From NCBI GenBank assembly GCA_035772405.1, contig JAYKKM010000157.1:248001-312000 (forward strand): a DNA stretch of 64,000 nt, read 5' to 3'. Below, one piece after another: positions 41,930-53,739 of this stretch. The notes beneath the pieces were generated by a model. It was not told the DNA's origin. It made no database searches and saw nothing but the letters and a program-made list of their open reading frames with translations. Origin of the DNA: Chrysogorgia sp. JL179-B06 (taxonomy: Eukaryota > Cnidaria > Anthozoa > Scleralcyonacea > Chrysogorgiidae). How positions within the stretch are numbered: the first letter of the stretch is position 1; every line of letters begins with the position of its first letter. The position numbers and the translations under genes were made by a program.

Positions 41930-42697
41930 GGTATTTGAATGAGATCTTATTTGGTCTTCAGTCTGTTAATAAATAAAAAAACTCTCCTTACCTCTTGGCT
42001 TCTCGTTAACTTTTACTAGGCTTCAAGTTAGCTTAACTTGTAGCTCGACTTGTACCTTGATCTTATCACTTTCTCTTTCAAACAAACAAACTTTACATCA
42101 CCTACAGGAAATTTAATATCAGTCTCACGTGATCATTGACGTCATCATTCTCAGATTTTCTTCGATTACGGGCCATAAGGACGTGAAATGCTTTTCTTGA
42201 CTATTGTCATGTTAAAAATTTTGAAATTGAAACGTTTTTTATTCATTTATTCACGAAACATTTTTAGTTAAAACCAAGGTGCTGTTATACGACGCATTTT
42301 TTCGTTCCCCTTTCTTATCATTTGTATTTTCAATAGAATATAATAATACTTTCCGTTTGTACTTTCAATAGAACGTACTATTTACGACACGATAACAAAT
42401 AATCGGCGAAGATAACAAATAATCGGGGACTTTTGTTGCACTAGTTTATATGGCATACTGAGACCTCATCATAGCCTCTCATATGTAAGCGTACCTATTT
42501 TTAACAACGCGATAAGCGATCATCAACACAAATAGTTGTTGTGTCAAAGTGATCATTCGGGTTTGTTCAAATTCTCAATTATACAAACTGTGAATTAAAG
42601 TTTGTTTAGCAACTTGATAATACATCATTCAACGCGTATAACTGGATATAGCAATCAAGTTTTAGCGCAAGCGATTAGGGGGAATAGAGCGCTCTCA

Positions 42698-43524
42698 GGC
42701 TTCGTCCACACGTAGCCGGATAAATTTGAAAACGCTAAAAAAATTTCCGTTTTCAGAAAAATCCGCGTCCACACGTAATCGTTTCTAAATCGTTTTTGGC
42801 GTCCACACGTAAACGCGAAAACGATTCGAAAACGCGAAAACGATTCGAAAACGCGAAAACTATTCGAAAACGCTGAAATCGCTCACTGAACATGCTCTTT
42901 TGAATACAACATGAGCCCGCGGTACACCTCCAGCAACTTCACGTGCGTGGTCTTTCTTGATAAACAATCATTGGCTGAGCAGCTTGGGGATAACTACTTG
43001 GTTGACGAAACTGGCCCACCAAGCACTTGTTCGTCCTGGTCTGATCCAGAATCGTCGAGGTCGTGCTTGACGCCTTCTGTTTAGGCGTTTTAAACGGTTA
43101 CATTTTTCGCGGCCGGCAATGAAAGAATCCTGATGTTTCTTCGCTTCCACGCATAATCAGCTTGAAAATTTAGACTCGCAATATTCAGCTGAACATAAGC
43201 TACAAGGCTTGAAATAAGCCCCATTAATAGCGATAGAATTTAAACAGCTTGTTTGTTCGCCATTTTAAATTGGTTTACCATGGCCGGTCCGGTACGCGTG
43301 GGTGGACTGGATTCGAAACTGTTACGTCATCGTTTTCAAAAAGTTCCGGCTTTGGCGTCTACACGTATGCAGATTGCCGGCGTTTTCAAATTCTTCCACT
43401 CTGGAGACCGTTTTCACATTTTTGCGTTTTCGGTGGGCGAAAACGCCGGATACGTGTGGACGGAAGGCGTATCCGCAACAATATTTTTGCGTTTTCAAAT
43501 TTATCCCTACGTGTGGACGGGGCC
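42698..43524. mobile_element. MITE with CGTCCACACGTA ends and TCA target duplication
   Basis: Ends GGCTTCGTCCACACGTAGCC and (inverse) GGCCCCGTCCACACGTAGGG, then GGATAAATTTGAAAACGC on both sides. Flanking TCA at 42695-42697 and 43525-43527. The paralogous segment near 53050-53060 reads GCTCTCATATGACAAG without the insert: an empty site. Interior has tandem CGAAAACGCGAAAACGATT words and CCACACGTA words. ORFs inside (43249-43608 and others) are composition artefacts. A 3-bp duplication suggests a PIF/Harbinger-like origin. Confidence 0.85.
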
Positions 43525-44420
43525 TCATATGACAAGAAGGAGCATAGTTCGAACGTCCGCCTCCTGACACGAAAATATATTCATGAATATACGTTACATA
43601 TAGCATAGATAAATAAAAGAATAAAACTCCCGATAAGTAGTGTTGCGTATTATTCGTTAACCTGCTACATTTACATCATACATTTATCAATGCTAACTGG
43701 ATGCATGTAACAAGCATTCAGTTCAATATATAAATACTAGTTGACAACATCGCATAACTGAAATACCATAGTAGTGTTGCGTATTATTCGTTAACCTAAA
43801 AAACTCTCCTTACCTCTTGGCTTCTCGTTAACTTTACTCGTAGTTTAACTTGTAGCTCGACTTGTACCTTGATCTTATCACGTTCTCTTTCAAACAAACA
43901 ATGGTTTACTTTGCATCACCTACAGGAAATTAAATAGCAGTCTCACATGATTTTTGACGTCATCATTCTCAGATTTTCTTACATTAGGCTATTCTCATGT
44001 TAAACATTTTGAGATTCAAATAATTTTTATTCATATACGAAACGTGCTTATATCCAGCCTATGGGGATTTTACATGTTTGTTATCTTTAGATTCATCTGA
44101 GAAAAATTGTAATATATCTTGTTTTTTCGAAAATTTCATCTTCACGCCCTTTTCCCCCGCTAAAGTTCACAGGAAGTGACGTCAACGCAGGTAGACGCGA
44201 TATTTTGCGGTGTGATTCAGCAATGAAATACAGCGAAAGTTTGGCTTTGAACTTTAAACAGCCTGTTTAGACAAAATTCACTCAATTCCTAAACATTCAC
44301 TGTTGAATAAAGTAGCAAAGTATTCCGTGTTTCTGCGTTGACGTCACTTCCTGTGAACTTTAGCAGGGGGAAAGGCATGAAGATAATACATTGCAGCTTT
44401 TATACGTAGGCAGTGTCGCA
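43525..44420. repeat. Mosaic repeat and foldback (56-bp stems)
   Basis: 43525-43790 repeats at 53050-53320 (CGAACGTCCGCCTCCTGACA). 44040-44410 is a foldback with stems 44132-44190 and 44332-44390 (CTAAAGTTCACAGGAAGTGA..CGTCAACGCAG inverted), loop about 140 bp; a second copy is at 51570-51865. Its outer sequence (TATCCAGCCTATGGGG...TTGTAATATATCTTGT) is akin to the MITE at 45425. Confidence 0.75.
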
Positions 44421-44424
44421 TACG

Positions 44425-44802
44425 AAAAGTGCTAAAATACTGGTGTACTACTTCAATACTGAATAGAAGGTGTAACGTTTTGAGCGAAGGCTATTCGTCG
44501 TTTTTCCTCTCTCCTTCAAGGCCGCGAAAGGACGTTCTCCTGACGTTTTAGTTTATTGCAGAGAGCTGTTGTATTGCGGAGAAGCACTAAGAAACGTAAT
44601 GCCACAGCTCTCCGCCTTAGAAAACTCTCTTTCACGGGCTTGGAAGTCTCTGTGGACGAGTTAGTCCTTCGTCAGAGAGTGAAACGTTAAGTGACATTTA
44701 CATTCACGTTTCACTCTCTAACGAAGGAAGAAGGTCGTTCACTCGAAACGTTAGACTTCCTATTCACTATTTTGTTGGTAAAGCAACCTTTTAGTATTTT
44801 TG
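44425..44802. mobile_element. Foldback element FB, copy 3
   Basis: Same architecture as copy 1; longer middle with GAGAGCTGTTGTATTGC..GGAGAAGC and its inverse CCACAGCTCTCCGCC, so the core forms more than one hairpin. Core stem GTCAGAGAGTGAAACGTTAA / ACGTTTCACTCTCTAACGAA. Confidence 0.8.
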
Positions 44803-45424
44803 ATTGATATTTGAATCAGGTCTTAGTTGGTCTTTAGTCTGTTAATGAATAAAAAACTCCTTACCTCTTGACTTATCGTTAACTTTACTGGTAGCTTAAC
44901 TTGTAGCTCGACTTGTAGCTTGGTCTTTACACTTTCTCTTTCAAACAAACAATGATTTACTTTACATCACCTACAGGAAATTAAATAGCAGTCTCACGTG
45001 ATCATTGACGTCATCATTCTCAGATTTTCTTCGATTACGGGCCATAAGGACGTGAAAGGCTTTTCTTGACTATTGTCATGTTAACAATTTTGATACTCAA
45101 ACCTTCTTTATTCATTTATTCACGAAACGTTTTTACTTAAAACTGAAATCGGATTAAGGTGCTGTTATACGACGCATTTTTTCGTGACCTTTTTTATTAT
45201 AATCTCATTTATACTGCTAAAGAAAACTCCTTAACTCCATTTGTATACTTTCAATAGAACGTACTATTTGCGACACGATAACAAATAATCGGCGAAGATA
45301 ACAAATAATCGGGGCCTCGTAGTTGAAATAATTATATTACTAGTTTATATGGCATACTGTACAGCAACCTTTTAATATTTTTGATTGGTATTTGAATCAT
45401 CTCTTAGTTGGACTTATTCTGTTA

Positions 45425-45749
45425 AAGTGCATATAACGTCTATGGGGGATTTAACATATTTGTAATCTATGGATTCTCCTGAGATAAATTGTAATATATC
45501 TTGTCAGCAGAAAATTTCATCTTCATAGACTTTTTTGCTGTTAAAGTTGACGGAAATGATGTCATAGCGGGCATCTGTCTATATGAAAACCTCTTTACAG
45601 ATTCCCGCTATGACGTCATTTCCGTCAACTTTAACAGCAAAAAAGTCAATGAAGATGAAATTTTCAGCTGACAAGATATATTACAATTTTTCTCAGGAGA
45701 ATCGATAGATTACATATATGTTAAATTCCCACAGACGTTATATGCACTT
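45425..45749. mobile_element. Long-inverted-repeat MITE, TA target duplication
   Basis: Two arms of about 150 bp (45425-45578 and 45600-45749) are almost perfect inverses, outer ends AAGTGCATATAACGTCTATG and CGTTATATGCACTT. TA at 45423-45424 and 45750-45751. Paralogous empty site: CTGTTAATGAA in the flank of other FB copies. A TA duplication fits the Tc1/mariner group. Contains palindromic TGACGTCA-like GCTATGACGTCAT. Confidence 0.85.
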
Positions 45750-46020
45750 TAATGAACACAAAGCTCTCCTTAGTTCTTGACTTCTCCTTGCTACGTCTAC
45801 ATGACTTGGTAAAACAATATGTAGGCCACGAGTCAATAGTAATTATCGCTACGTACAGCTATACCTCGATAAATAATTAGATGGTTATCCCCCTGGTAGT
45901 GAGAAGGTTGCAGGTTCGATTCCCAGCTGGAACTCAGAAATGGTCCGAATGAAGACGAACTTCAGTAGCAAAGATTACATAATTTTACTCAAAGTACACA
46001 TAATTTTAATTCAACATAAC

Positions 46021-46320
46021 AAACAAACTGCTGTGCTGCTGAAATGATGAATAGCATGCGGTGTAACGTTTTGGGCGAAGGCTCCTTGTCCTCTCTGCGC
46101 AGAGGAATCATGTAATGCAACAGCTCTCCGTCTTGCAAAACTCTCTTTCGCGGACTTGAAGTCTCTTCGCAGGAGAGAGTCCTTCGTCAGAGAGTGAAAC
46201 GTAAAGTGATATAATGTCAGTTTCACTCTCTAACGAAGGAGGAAGGTCGTTCACTCGAAACTTTAGACTTCCTAGTTCATATTCACTATTTTGACAGTAC
46301 AGCAACCTTTTAATACTTTT
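46021..46320. mobile_element. Foldback element FB, copy 4
   Basis: GCTGCTGAAATGATGAATAGC left arm, core stem CTTCGTCAGAGAGTGAAACG / GTTTCACTCTCTAACGAAGG, right arm GACTTCC..CAGTACAGCAACC. Shorter left half than copy 2. The short minus ORFs (SLTDSEVQLRAD..., SLSDEGLSPAKRL) recur in other copies only because the element does. Confidence 0.8.
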
Positions 46321-47590
46321 GCTATTTGAATCAGCTCTTAGTTGGACTTCAGAGTCTGTTAATGAATACAAAGCTTTCCTTACCAATCGCGCGCCTTCTC
46401 CTTACTTCGTCTGCTTGACTTCTTCACTTTCAAACAAACAATGGTCTACTTTGCATCACCTACAGGAAATTTAATGCTATTCATCACATGATCTTTTATG
46501 TCATCATTCTCATATTTTCTTTCATTAGGGGCGATAAGGACGAGAAAGGCCCATCTTCCCATCTTGAAATTCAAACTATTTTTGTTCATTTATTCATGAA
46601 ATCGGATTAAGGTGCTGTTACACGACGTATTTTAGAACTTCTCTCTCAACTGCGTTCCGTTCGGATAAGGAAATATTTTGGTTTTAGACAAAACTGCTTG
46701 AGATCCTTAAAATTATCCCGTGTTCTCTTTTGAAATGTCAGTTTCTAGACTACAACACTGTAGGTTATAGAGTGACGTAGCCAGGATGCAGACACTTATG
46801 TGGGCACGACATAAACACAGAACTCAACTTGTTCCCAGAGACTGCTCTGTGATGTTGAAGTGTTTACTAACATCCCTTCCGTTCAAATAGTTCGAACACG
46901 TCCTTTAAAGCTTTATCTTTCGGAAACATTGGAAAAGATGTCTTCAGACGATAAAGTTTTTCCCTACACTACTGAAGACAATAATTTTGAGACATTTTGA
47001 AACGTACACGCAACGAACTCGCTGAAGTGAAGACAACTGACTGAAGTGGCTCTTATGACGAAGACAAATAACAAAGAAGTGTAATACGGCAATAACACGA
47101 TATTATGCCGGAATGATTAGACGAAATGAGTCTGAAAAGCAGAGAGAACGTCAAAACAACGCAATTATAAAAATCAACAAATTTGACGCTACAGTTAGCG
47201 CAACCTTTTGTAGGACCACGCTGCCGCTTATAACTACCGTACTGGCCAATAAGTACATCAAATATCCTAAAATTAGGAATGTAGTGTAAAAATGCTAATA
47301 TAATATTATAAAACGTTGGTGTACTGCCGAAATAATGTGTAGGAGGTCTAACGACGTATCGAGTGAAGGCCCTTCACATTTCACTCTCTGACGAAGGGGC
47401 TTCGCTCCAAAATAAATTCGTGTTTCAGAGAGGAGGAAGGCACGGAGCAAAATGATTGTTCACTGGCAAAGTTTTATGTACTCCCAACGGTATTAGTACC
47501 TTTAATCTGGAAAGGAATATCTTAGCCTGCATGCAGTAATGTTTCCTCAAACCCTTGGTCCCTACAGAAAGCCTAATCTTAAGTCTCCTT
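46280..47590 (+). repeat. Segmental duplicate B2
   Basis: Partner of 39424-40760 with interspersed small indels. Includes the left half of an FB element (GTTGGTGTACTGCCGAAATA..CTCTCTGACGAAGGGGCTTC) at 47313-47420, as B1 does at 40452-40555. Confidence 0.8.
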
Positions 47591-47619
47591 GGGGAGAGTG
47601 CTGTAAGAATGTCAAACAA

Positions 47620-48430
47620 ACTAAGACGCCATTATTTGTCCGCTGAATGTAACACTTGGTTTCATCCTAGAGTATCCGAACATCGACCGCACCTACACTA
47701 CATGTGTTTTATCTGTGTTTTTGTAAGCGACTAGTGGACTCGACGTCCATTCGAAGTAACGTGAAACGCTCGTTGAAAAACTTCGACCAAGAAACTTTTC
47801 TTGATGATCTTAGCAGAATGTATTTGACGAGACTGATAATGTCTATTGATGTTGGGAAAAACTTTATAATCAAGTTTTAGACGACCATGAGGCTACCGTT
47901 AAAATAAAGTTTATAACCGCTGAAAAAATTCGAAATAGCATGAGAGAGAGAGCAGAGGGATTGACCCCTACTCAGTATTAGGAACCATTTAAAAAACTGG
48001 AGATAACTACTCTGAGACATTAAAGAGTTACGAAAATCGTTTGAAATCTTTATATTAAGTTGATAAATAATACAGACAAAGCATATGTGCAGTGAGAAAT
48101 ATATTTTGAAACTCTCGAAGGTTAATACCAGCACGTCCGGGCTCAAGTATGCCAATACTTGTATCAAGCAGCCAAATTATATGGAACCCCTTCTGGACAC
48201 AGTGAGGTTGGCAGAGAGCTAAGTGCATTGTTGACATTGATATCGATATTGATATCATTTCTACTTATATATATATATGGTTATAATTTTAGTACATAAA
48301 AGTTATATTAGGATTACGATTTCTCGACATATTTTATTACAGGATTATTTTAATTTTATATTATTTCTATTGTGGTAAGATATGGAAATTAACTGAGTGC
48401 AGCTAAGTGTATTTGTTCGCGTTAAATAAA
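47620..48430 (+). pseudogene. LINE-type retrotransposon remnant (CR1/L2-like, 3' tail)
   Basis: In plus frames, short stop-interrupted stretches read LKNFDQETFLDDLSRMYL, then CWEKLYNQVLDDHEATVK and ITAEKIRNSMRERA, text of the kind found between endonuclease and reverse transcriptase of CR1-like LINEs. The segment ends GTTAAATAAAGATTATTGTA..TTGTATTTTG, a LINE-type 3' tail that recurs at 50383-50411. Heavily decayed; assignment tentative. Confidence 0.4.
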
Positions 48431-49191
48431 GATTATTGTATTGTATTTTGAACAATCTCCTAAATATAGGGAAACTTCGTATCATCTGGAAACTCATGAG
48501 CCTTATCGGCTGGAATGTCTTCTTCAGTTTCTCCAGAAGTGCCAAAAAATTTCTTTTCGATCGCTTGTTGCACGTCCTTGATGGTCATCATTATTTTGAT
48601 AATCGCAGTTTTCTCTTCATCTAATTCGTTTGCAAGTTCTGCATCAGTTTTAGGATTCTTTTAACAAAGACACTTTGTAAGTTCAACTTCCGCACTTCGC
48701 CCCAGTTGGTCATCCGTTACATCATTTTCGGTATCGAATCTTTCCAATCACAGTTCATGTATAATTTACGAAATTAGTCTGATGACCATGAACACCCCGT
48801 TTAGGTCAAGAAATTATGAACGCGACCTGGACAGTTTACGCTTCGCCCATCGCTTTACATTTTTTGCGAAACTCACGAGCCATCTGAACGTTGTGAATAT
48901 CACCACGTAACCGCATCATATAATCATTACTGTAAAACTAAATCTCCACCATCATTTTAAACATGTTAAAGACTAGCTAGTTGCAAATATATCGAGATTC
49001 GAGACTAGGAAACTCAACGATTACGTATGCAACAAGTCAATGGGACAATAGTACTATTATCGTAACCTATAGATAGCTCAATAAATAGTTAGATCATCTG
49101 GGTTCGATTCTCAGGGACTCACAAATGGTCTAAATGAAGACGAACTTCAGTAGCAAAGATGACGTCTCACATAATTTTTACTCAAAATAAT
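48431..49191. repeat. Mosaic repeat (A-type relic and SINE segment)
   Basis: 48480-48680 is related to the K/E-rich relic (minus strand). 48700-48960 (TTGGTCATCCGTTACATCAT... CGCGACCTGGACAGTTTACG) repeats at 34930-35460 and 50440-50690. 48970-49190 repeats at 40790-40990 and 50710-50920 (ATATCGAGATTCGAGACTAG). Confidence 0.65.
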
Positions 49192-49518
49192 AAACAAACT
49201 GCTGTGCTGCTGAAATACTGAATAGGAGGTATAACGTTTTGAGCGAAGACTCTTCGTCCTTTCTCCTCGATCTCTCTCTCTCTCTTCATCTTTTTTCCTC
49301 TCTGCGCAGAGGAACGTAATACAACAGCTCTCCGTATTACAAAACTCTCTTTTGCTGACTTGGAAGTCTATGCGCAGGAGAGAGTCCTTCGTCAGCGAGT
49401 GAAACGTAAAGTGACATAATGCATTTCACTCTCTAACGAAGGAGGAAGGTCATTCATTCAAAACCTTAGACTTCCTATTCATTATTTTGACAGTACAGCA
49501 ACCTTTTAGTATTTTTGA
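49192..49518. mobile_element. Foldback element FB, copy 5
   Basis: Left arm GCTGCTGAAATACTGAATAG, core stem TCAGCGAGTGAAACGTAAAG / GCATTTCACTCTCTAACGAA, right arm GACTTCC..CAGTACAGCAACC. Confidence 0.8.
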
Positions 49519-49923
49519 TTGGTATTTGAATAAGGTCTTTGTTGGACTTCAGTCTGTTAATGAATAAAAAACTCTCCTTACCTCGTGGCTAATCGTTAAC
49601 TTTAATAGTAGTTTAACTTGTAGTTCGACTTGCAGCTTTCCACGGTCAATGCTTGGTCTTTACACTTTAACTTTGAAACAAACAATGGTCTACTTTCAAA
49701 TACAGGAAATTAAATAGCAGTCTCATGACGTCATCATTCTCAAATTTTCTTCGATTAGGGACCATATAAGGGACGAGAAAGGCTCTTCTTTGCTATGCTC
49801 ATGTTAAACATTTTAATATTCAAACCTTGTTTATTCATTTATTCACGAAACGTTTTTAATCCGATTTCAGTTTTAAGTGCACGACGTGCAACTTTTTTTC
49901 ATAATCTCATTTATACTGATTAA

Positions 49924-50370
49924 CTCTTTCCTGTCCGCGGCCCAGTCAAAAGGGGTCATAGAAGACCCATGAAGTCGTCAATCTAAAAACACGGCACACG
50001 GTAATGCAAGATTAAAAATTGAAATTCAACAAGCGCCAGGCACATGAGATCCACTCGCACGCCAAGTTTGATTTGATTTCATAAACAACTCTGCGATTGG
50101 TGACATTTTGAATTTTCATGATGCTACGCGGGCGTGCAAGATGGCATTTTCTAGAAAAATGGAAGTTTTTCAACCTGATTTATGATAATTATGCTAATTT
50201 ATATTAACATAATGTGTCTTGTTCGGAAAATTCAAAAGCATTGGTAACAGCCGGTTTATTGGGCTTCAGAAAAGGTATAGATTTTGCAACAGTTATGGAT
50301 ATTTCCCGAGATATCAATAGAACAAAGAGGTAGTTCAATTTTGGATGTTTTTCAGCCGGACAGGAAAGAG
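49924..50370. mobile_element. MITE with TTAA target duplication (piggyBac-like)
   Basis: TTAA at 49920-49923 and 50371-50374 flank ends CTCTTTCCTGTCCG and CGGACAGGAAAGAG, a perfect 14-bp inverted repeat. TTAA duplication is characteristic of piggyBac. No transposase inside. Confidence 0.85.
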
Positions 50371-50921
50371 TTAAGGAATCGTTAAATAAAGATTATTGTA
50401 TTGTATTTTGAAACAAAGACACTTTGTTAGTGCAGCTTCTGCCCCAAGTTGGTCATCGGTTACCTCATTTTCGGTATCGAATCATTCCAATCACAGTTCT
50501 CGTATAATTACGATATTAGTCTGATGACCAACACTTCGTTTAGGTCAAGAAATTATGAACGCGACCTGGACAGTTTACGCTTCGCCCATCGCTCTACATT
50601 TTTTGCGTAACTCACGCGGCCATCTGAACGTTGCGAATATCACCCCGTAACCATATCATAAAATCATTATTGTAAAACTAAATCTCCACCATCATTGTTA
50701 AAGACTAGCTGGTTGCAAATATATCGAGACTCGAGACTAGGAAACTCAAGGATTACGTATGCAACTAGTCAATGGACAATAGTAATTATCGTAACCTACA
50801 GCTACCTCAATAAATAGTTAGATCATCTGCCTGGTGGTTAGTACTCAGAAATGGTTTCAATGAAGACGAGCTACAGTGTAGCAAAGATTACGTTTCACAT
50901 AATTTTAACTCAAAATAATAA

Positions 50922-51267
50922 ACAAACTGCTGTGCTGCTGAAATACTGAATAGGAGGTGTAACGTTTTGAGCGAAGGCTCTTCGTATTTTCTCCTCTCTC
51001 CTTCTCTTCGACCTTTCTCCTCTCTTCTTCTCTTCGACCTCTCTCCTCTCTGCGCTGACGAACGTAATACAACAGCTCTCCCTCTTGAAAAACTCTCTTT
51101 CGCGTACTTGGAAGTCTCTGCGCAGGAGTGAGTCCTTCGTCAGAGAGTGAAACGTAAAGTGACATAATGCGTTTCACTCTCTAACGAAGGAAGAAGGTCG
51201 TTCACTCAAAACGTTAGACTTCCTATTCATTATTTTGACAGTACAGCAACCTTTTAGTATTTTTGAT
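50922..51267. mobile_element. Foldback element FB, copy 6
   Basis: Left arm GCTGCTGAAATACTGAATAG, core stem GTCAGAGAGTGAAACGTAAA / GCGTTTCACTCTCTAACGAA, right arm as in the other copies. Closely similar to copy 2 without its minisatellite: CTTCTCTTCGACCTCTCTCC is present once or twice here, expanded there. Confidence 0.8.
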
Positions 51268-51569
51268 TGGTATTTAAATCAGGTCTTAGTTGGACTTCAG
51301 TCTGTTAATGAATAAAAAACTCTCCTTACCTCTTGACTTCTCGTTAACTTTACTGGTAGCTTAACTTGTGGCTCGACTTGTACCTTGATCTTATCACGTT
51401 CTCTTTCAAACAAACAATGGTTTACTTTACATCACCTACAGGAAATTAAATAGCAGTCTCACGTGATTTTTGACGTCATCATTCTCAGATTTTCTTACAT
51501 TAGGCTATTCTCATGTTAAACATTTTGAAATTCAAATATTTTATTCACGCACGAAACGTTTTTACTTAA

Positions 51570-51865
51570 AGTGCCTATATCCAGCCTGTGGGGATTTTAC
51601 ATATTTGTGATTTTTGGATTGTTTCATTTTCATGCACAGGAGGTGACGTCGACGCAGGTACACGCGATATTTTGCGGTGTGATTCAGCAATGAAATACAG
51701 CGAAAGTTTGGCTTTGAACTTTAAACAGCCTGTTTAGACAAAATTCACTCAATTCCTAAACATTCACTGTTGAATAAAGTAGCGAAGAATTCCGTGTTCC
51801 TGCGTTGACGTCACTTCCTGTGAACATTAGCAGGGGAAAAGGCATGAAGATAATACATTACAGCT
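51570..51865. mobile_element. Foldback copy related to 44040-44410
   Basis: GTGCCTATATCCAGCCTGTG...CAGGAGGTGACGTCGACGCAGG and inverse CTGCGTTGACGTCACTTCCTG. The left arm is shortened relative to the 44-kb copy. Confidence 0.7.
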
Positions 51866-51895
51866 TTTATACGTAGGCAGTGTCACATACGAATT

Positions 51896-52262
51896 AAAAG
51901 TACTAAAATGCTGGTGTACTACTTCAATACTGAATAGCAGGTGTAACGTTTTGAGTGAAGGCTCTTCGTCCTTTTCCTCTCTCCTTTAAGTCCGCGAAAG
52001 AACTTCCGGGCGTTTTAGTTTATTACGGAGAGCTGTTGTATTGCTGAGAAGCACTGAGAAACGAAATGCCACAGCTCTCCGCCTTAGAAAACTCTATTTC
52101 ACGGACTTGGAAGTCTCTGTGGAAGAGTGAGTCCTTCGTCAGAGATTGAAACGTTAAGTGACATTTACGTTTCACTCTCTAACGAAGGGGGAAGGTCGTT
52201 CACTCGGCGTTAGACTTCCTATTCATTATTTTGACAGTACAGCAACCTTTTAGTATTTTTGA
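51896..52262. mobile_element. Foldback element FB, copy 7
   Basis: Closest to copy 3 (shares ACTTCAATACTGAATAGCAG and CCACAGCTCTCCGCCTTAG). Core stem CAGAGATTGAAACGTTAAGT / TACGTTTCACTCTCTAACGA. Confidence 0.8.
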
Positions 52263-53700
52263 TTGGTAATTAAATCAGGTCTTAGTTGGTATTCAGTCTG
52301 TTAATAATAAAAAAACTCTCATTACCTCTTGGTTTCTCGTTAACTTTACTGGTAGGCTGGTAGCTTAAGTTGTAGCTCGACTTGTAGCTTGGTCTTTAAT
52401 ACACTTTCACTTTGCTTGCCTACAGGAAATTAAATAGCAGTCTCACACTCTCACGTGATCTTTGACGTCATCATTCTCAGATTTTCTTGCATTAGGGGCC
52501 ATAAGGGACGTGAAAGGCTTTTCTTGGCTATTCTCATGTTAAATATTTTGATATTCAAACCTTGTTTATTCATTTATTCACGAAATGTTTTTACTTAAAC
52601 TGAAATCGGACTAAGGTGCTGTTATACGACGCATTTTTTCGTGCAACTTGTTTTTCATAATCTCACTTATACTGCTAAAGAAAATTCCTTAACTTCATTT
52701 TTCAATAGAACGTACTATTCACGACATAACAAATAATCGACGAAAATAGCAAATAATCGGGGCCTCGTTGTTGCAATAACTATTACTAGTTTATATGGCA
52801 TACTGAGACGGTGAGACCTCATCATAGCCTGTCATATGTAGCATACCTATTTTTAACATCGCGACAAGCGATCCCCATAACTCAAATTGTTGTAGTGTGA
52901 CTAGTGTCAAAGTGATCATTCGGATTTCTTCAAATGCTCAATTATACAAAGTGTGATTTTAAGTTCATGTAGCAATGTGATATATCATTCAACACGTAAC
53001 TAGATATAGTAATTAAGTTTGACAGCGCAAGCGATTAGGGAGAATAGAACGCTCTCATATGACAAGAAAGAGCATAATATATAGTTCGAACGTCCGCCTC
53101 CTGACACGAAAATATATTCGTGAATATACGTTACATATAGCATAGATAAATACAAGAATAAAACTCCAGACAAGTAGTGTTGCGAATTATTCGTTAACCT
53201 GCTACATTTACATCATGTATTAATCAATGCTAACTGGATGCATGTAACAAGCATTCAGCTCAATATATAAATACTAGTTGATAACATCGCATAACTCAAA
53301 TACCATCGTAACTAAATTGAAGTTCTAAGCCCAGCTCTGTAATGTAGCAGTAATCAATTTGTTTTTAAAAATATTACAGCATAGCGATTATTTGCTTTGA
53401 CCACATACATTTTTGAAACATGTGAATTTGGGAAACTTGCGCTTTGGCAGAAGTATGACTACCATGACCGCAGAGTGAAAAAGCTATAGCCTATAGGTAA
53501 ACAAAGCTGTATAGACAGGAAGGAGTCGTCCTTCATGATAAAAGCCAGCGCCATATGTTGTTATAACCAAATACCGGGGATATAGCGCTGTAAGAAGTTA
53601 TACAAATGTTTCCAGAAATATTGTTAGAATTTCCATCACGATATTTATCACACGGTATTGACCGTATTCGAATTTCCAACGAAATCTCAATTTTTATTTG
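52263..53700. repeat. Duplicate of the 41.9-43.8 kb segment, MITE-free
   Basis: AACGTACTATTCACGACATA, CCTCATCATAGCCTGTCATA and GAACGCTCTCATATGACAAG match 42360-42700 and 43525-43780. The 827-bp MITE is absent here. After about 53330 no match or gene is seen up to 53700. Confidence 0.75.
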
Positions 53701-53739
53701 TCGCCACGCGCGCACAGCGGTCTCGCATTAATATAAATT

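Noticed and set aside
42968..43608. Small protein genes on both strands
   Set aside because: They lie inside a MITE whose borders are fixed by TCA duplications and an empty site.
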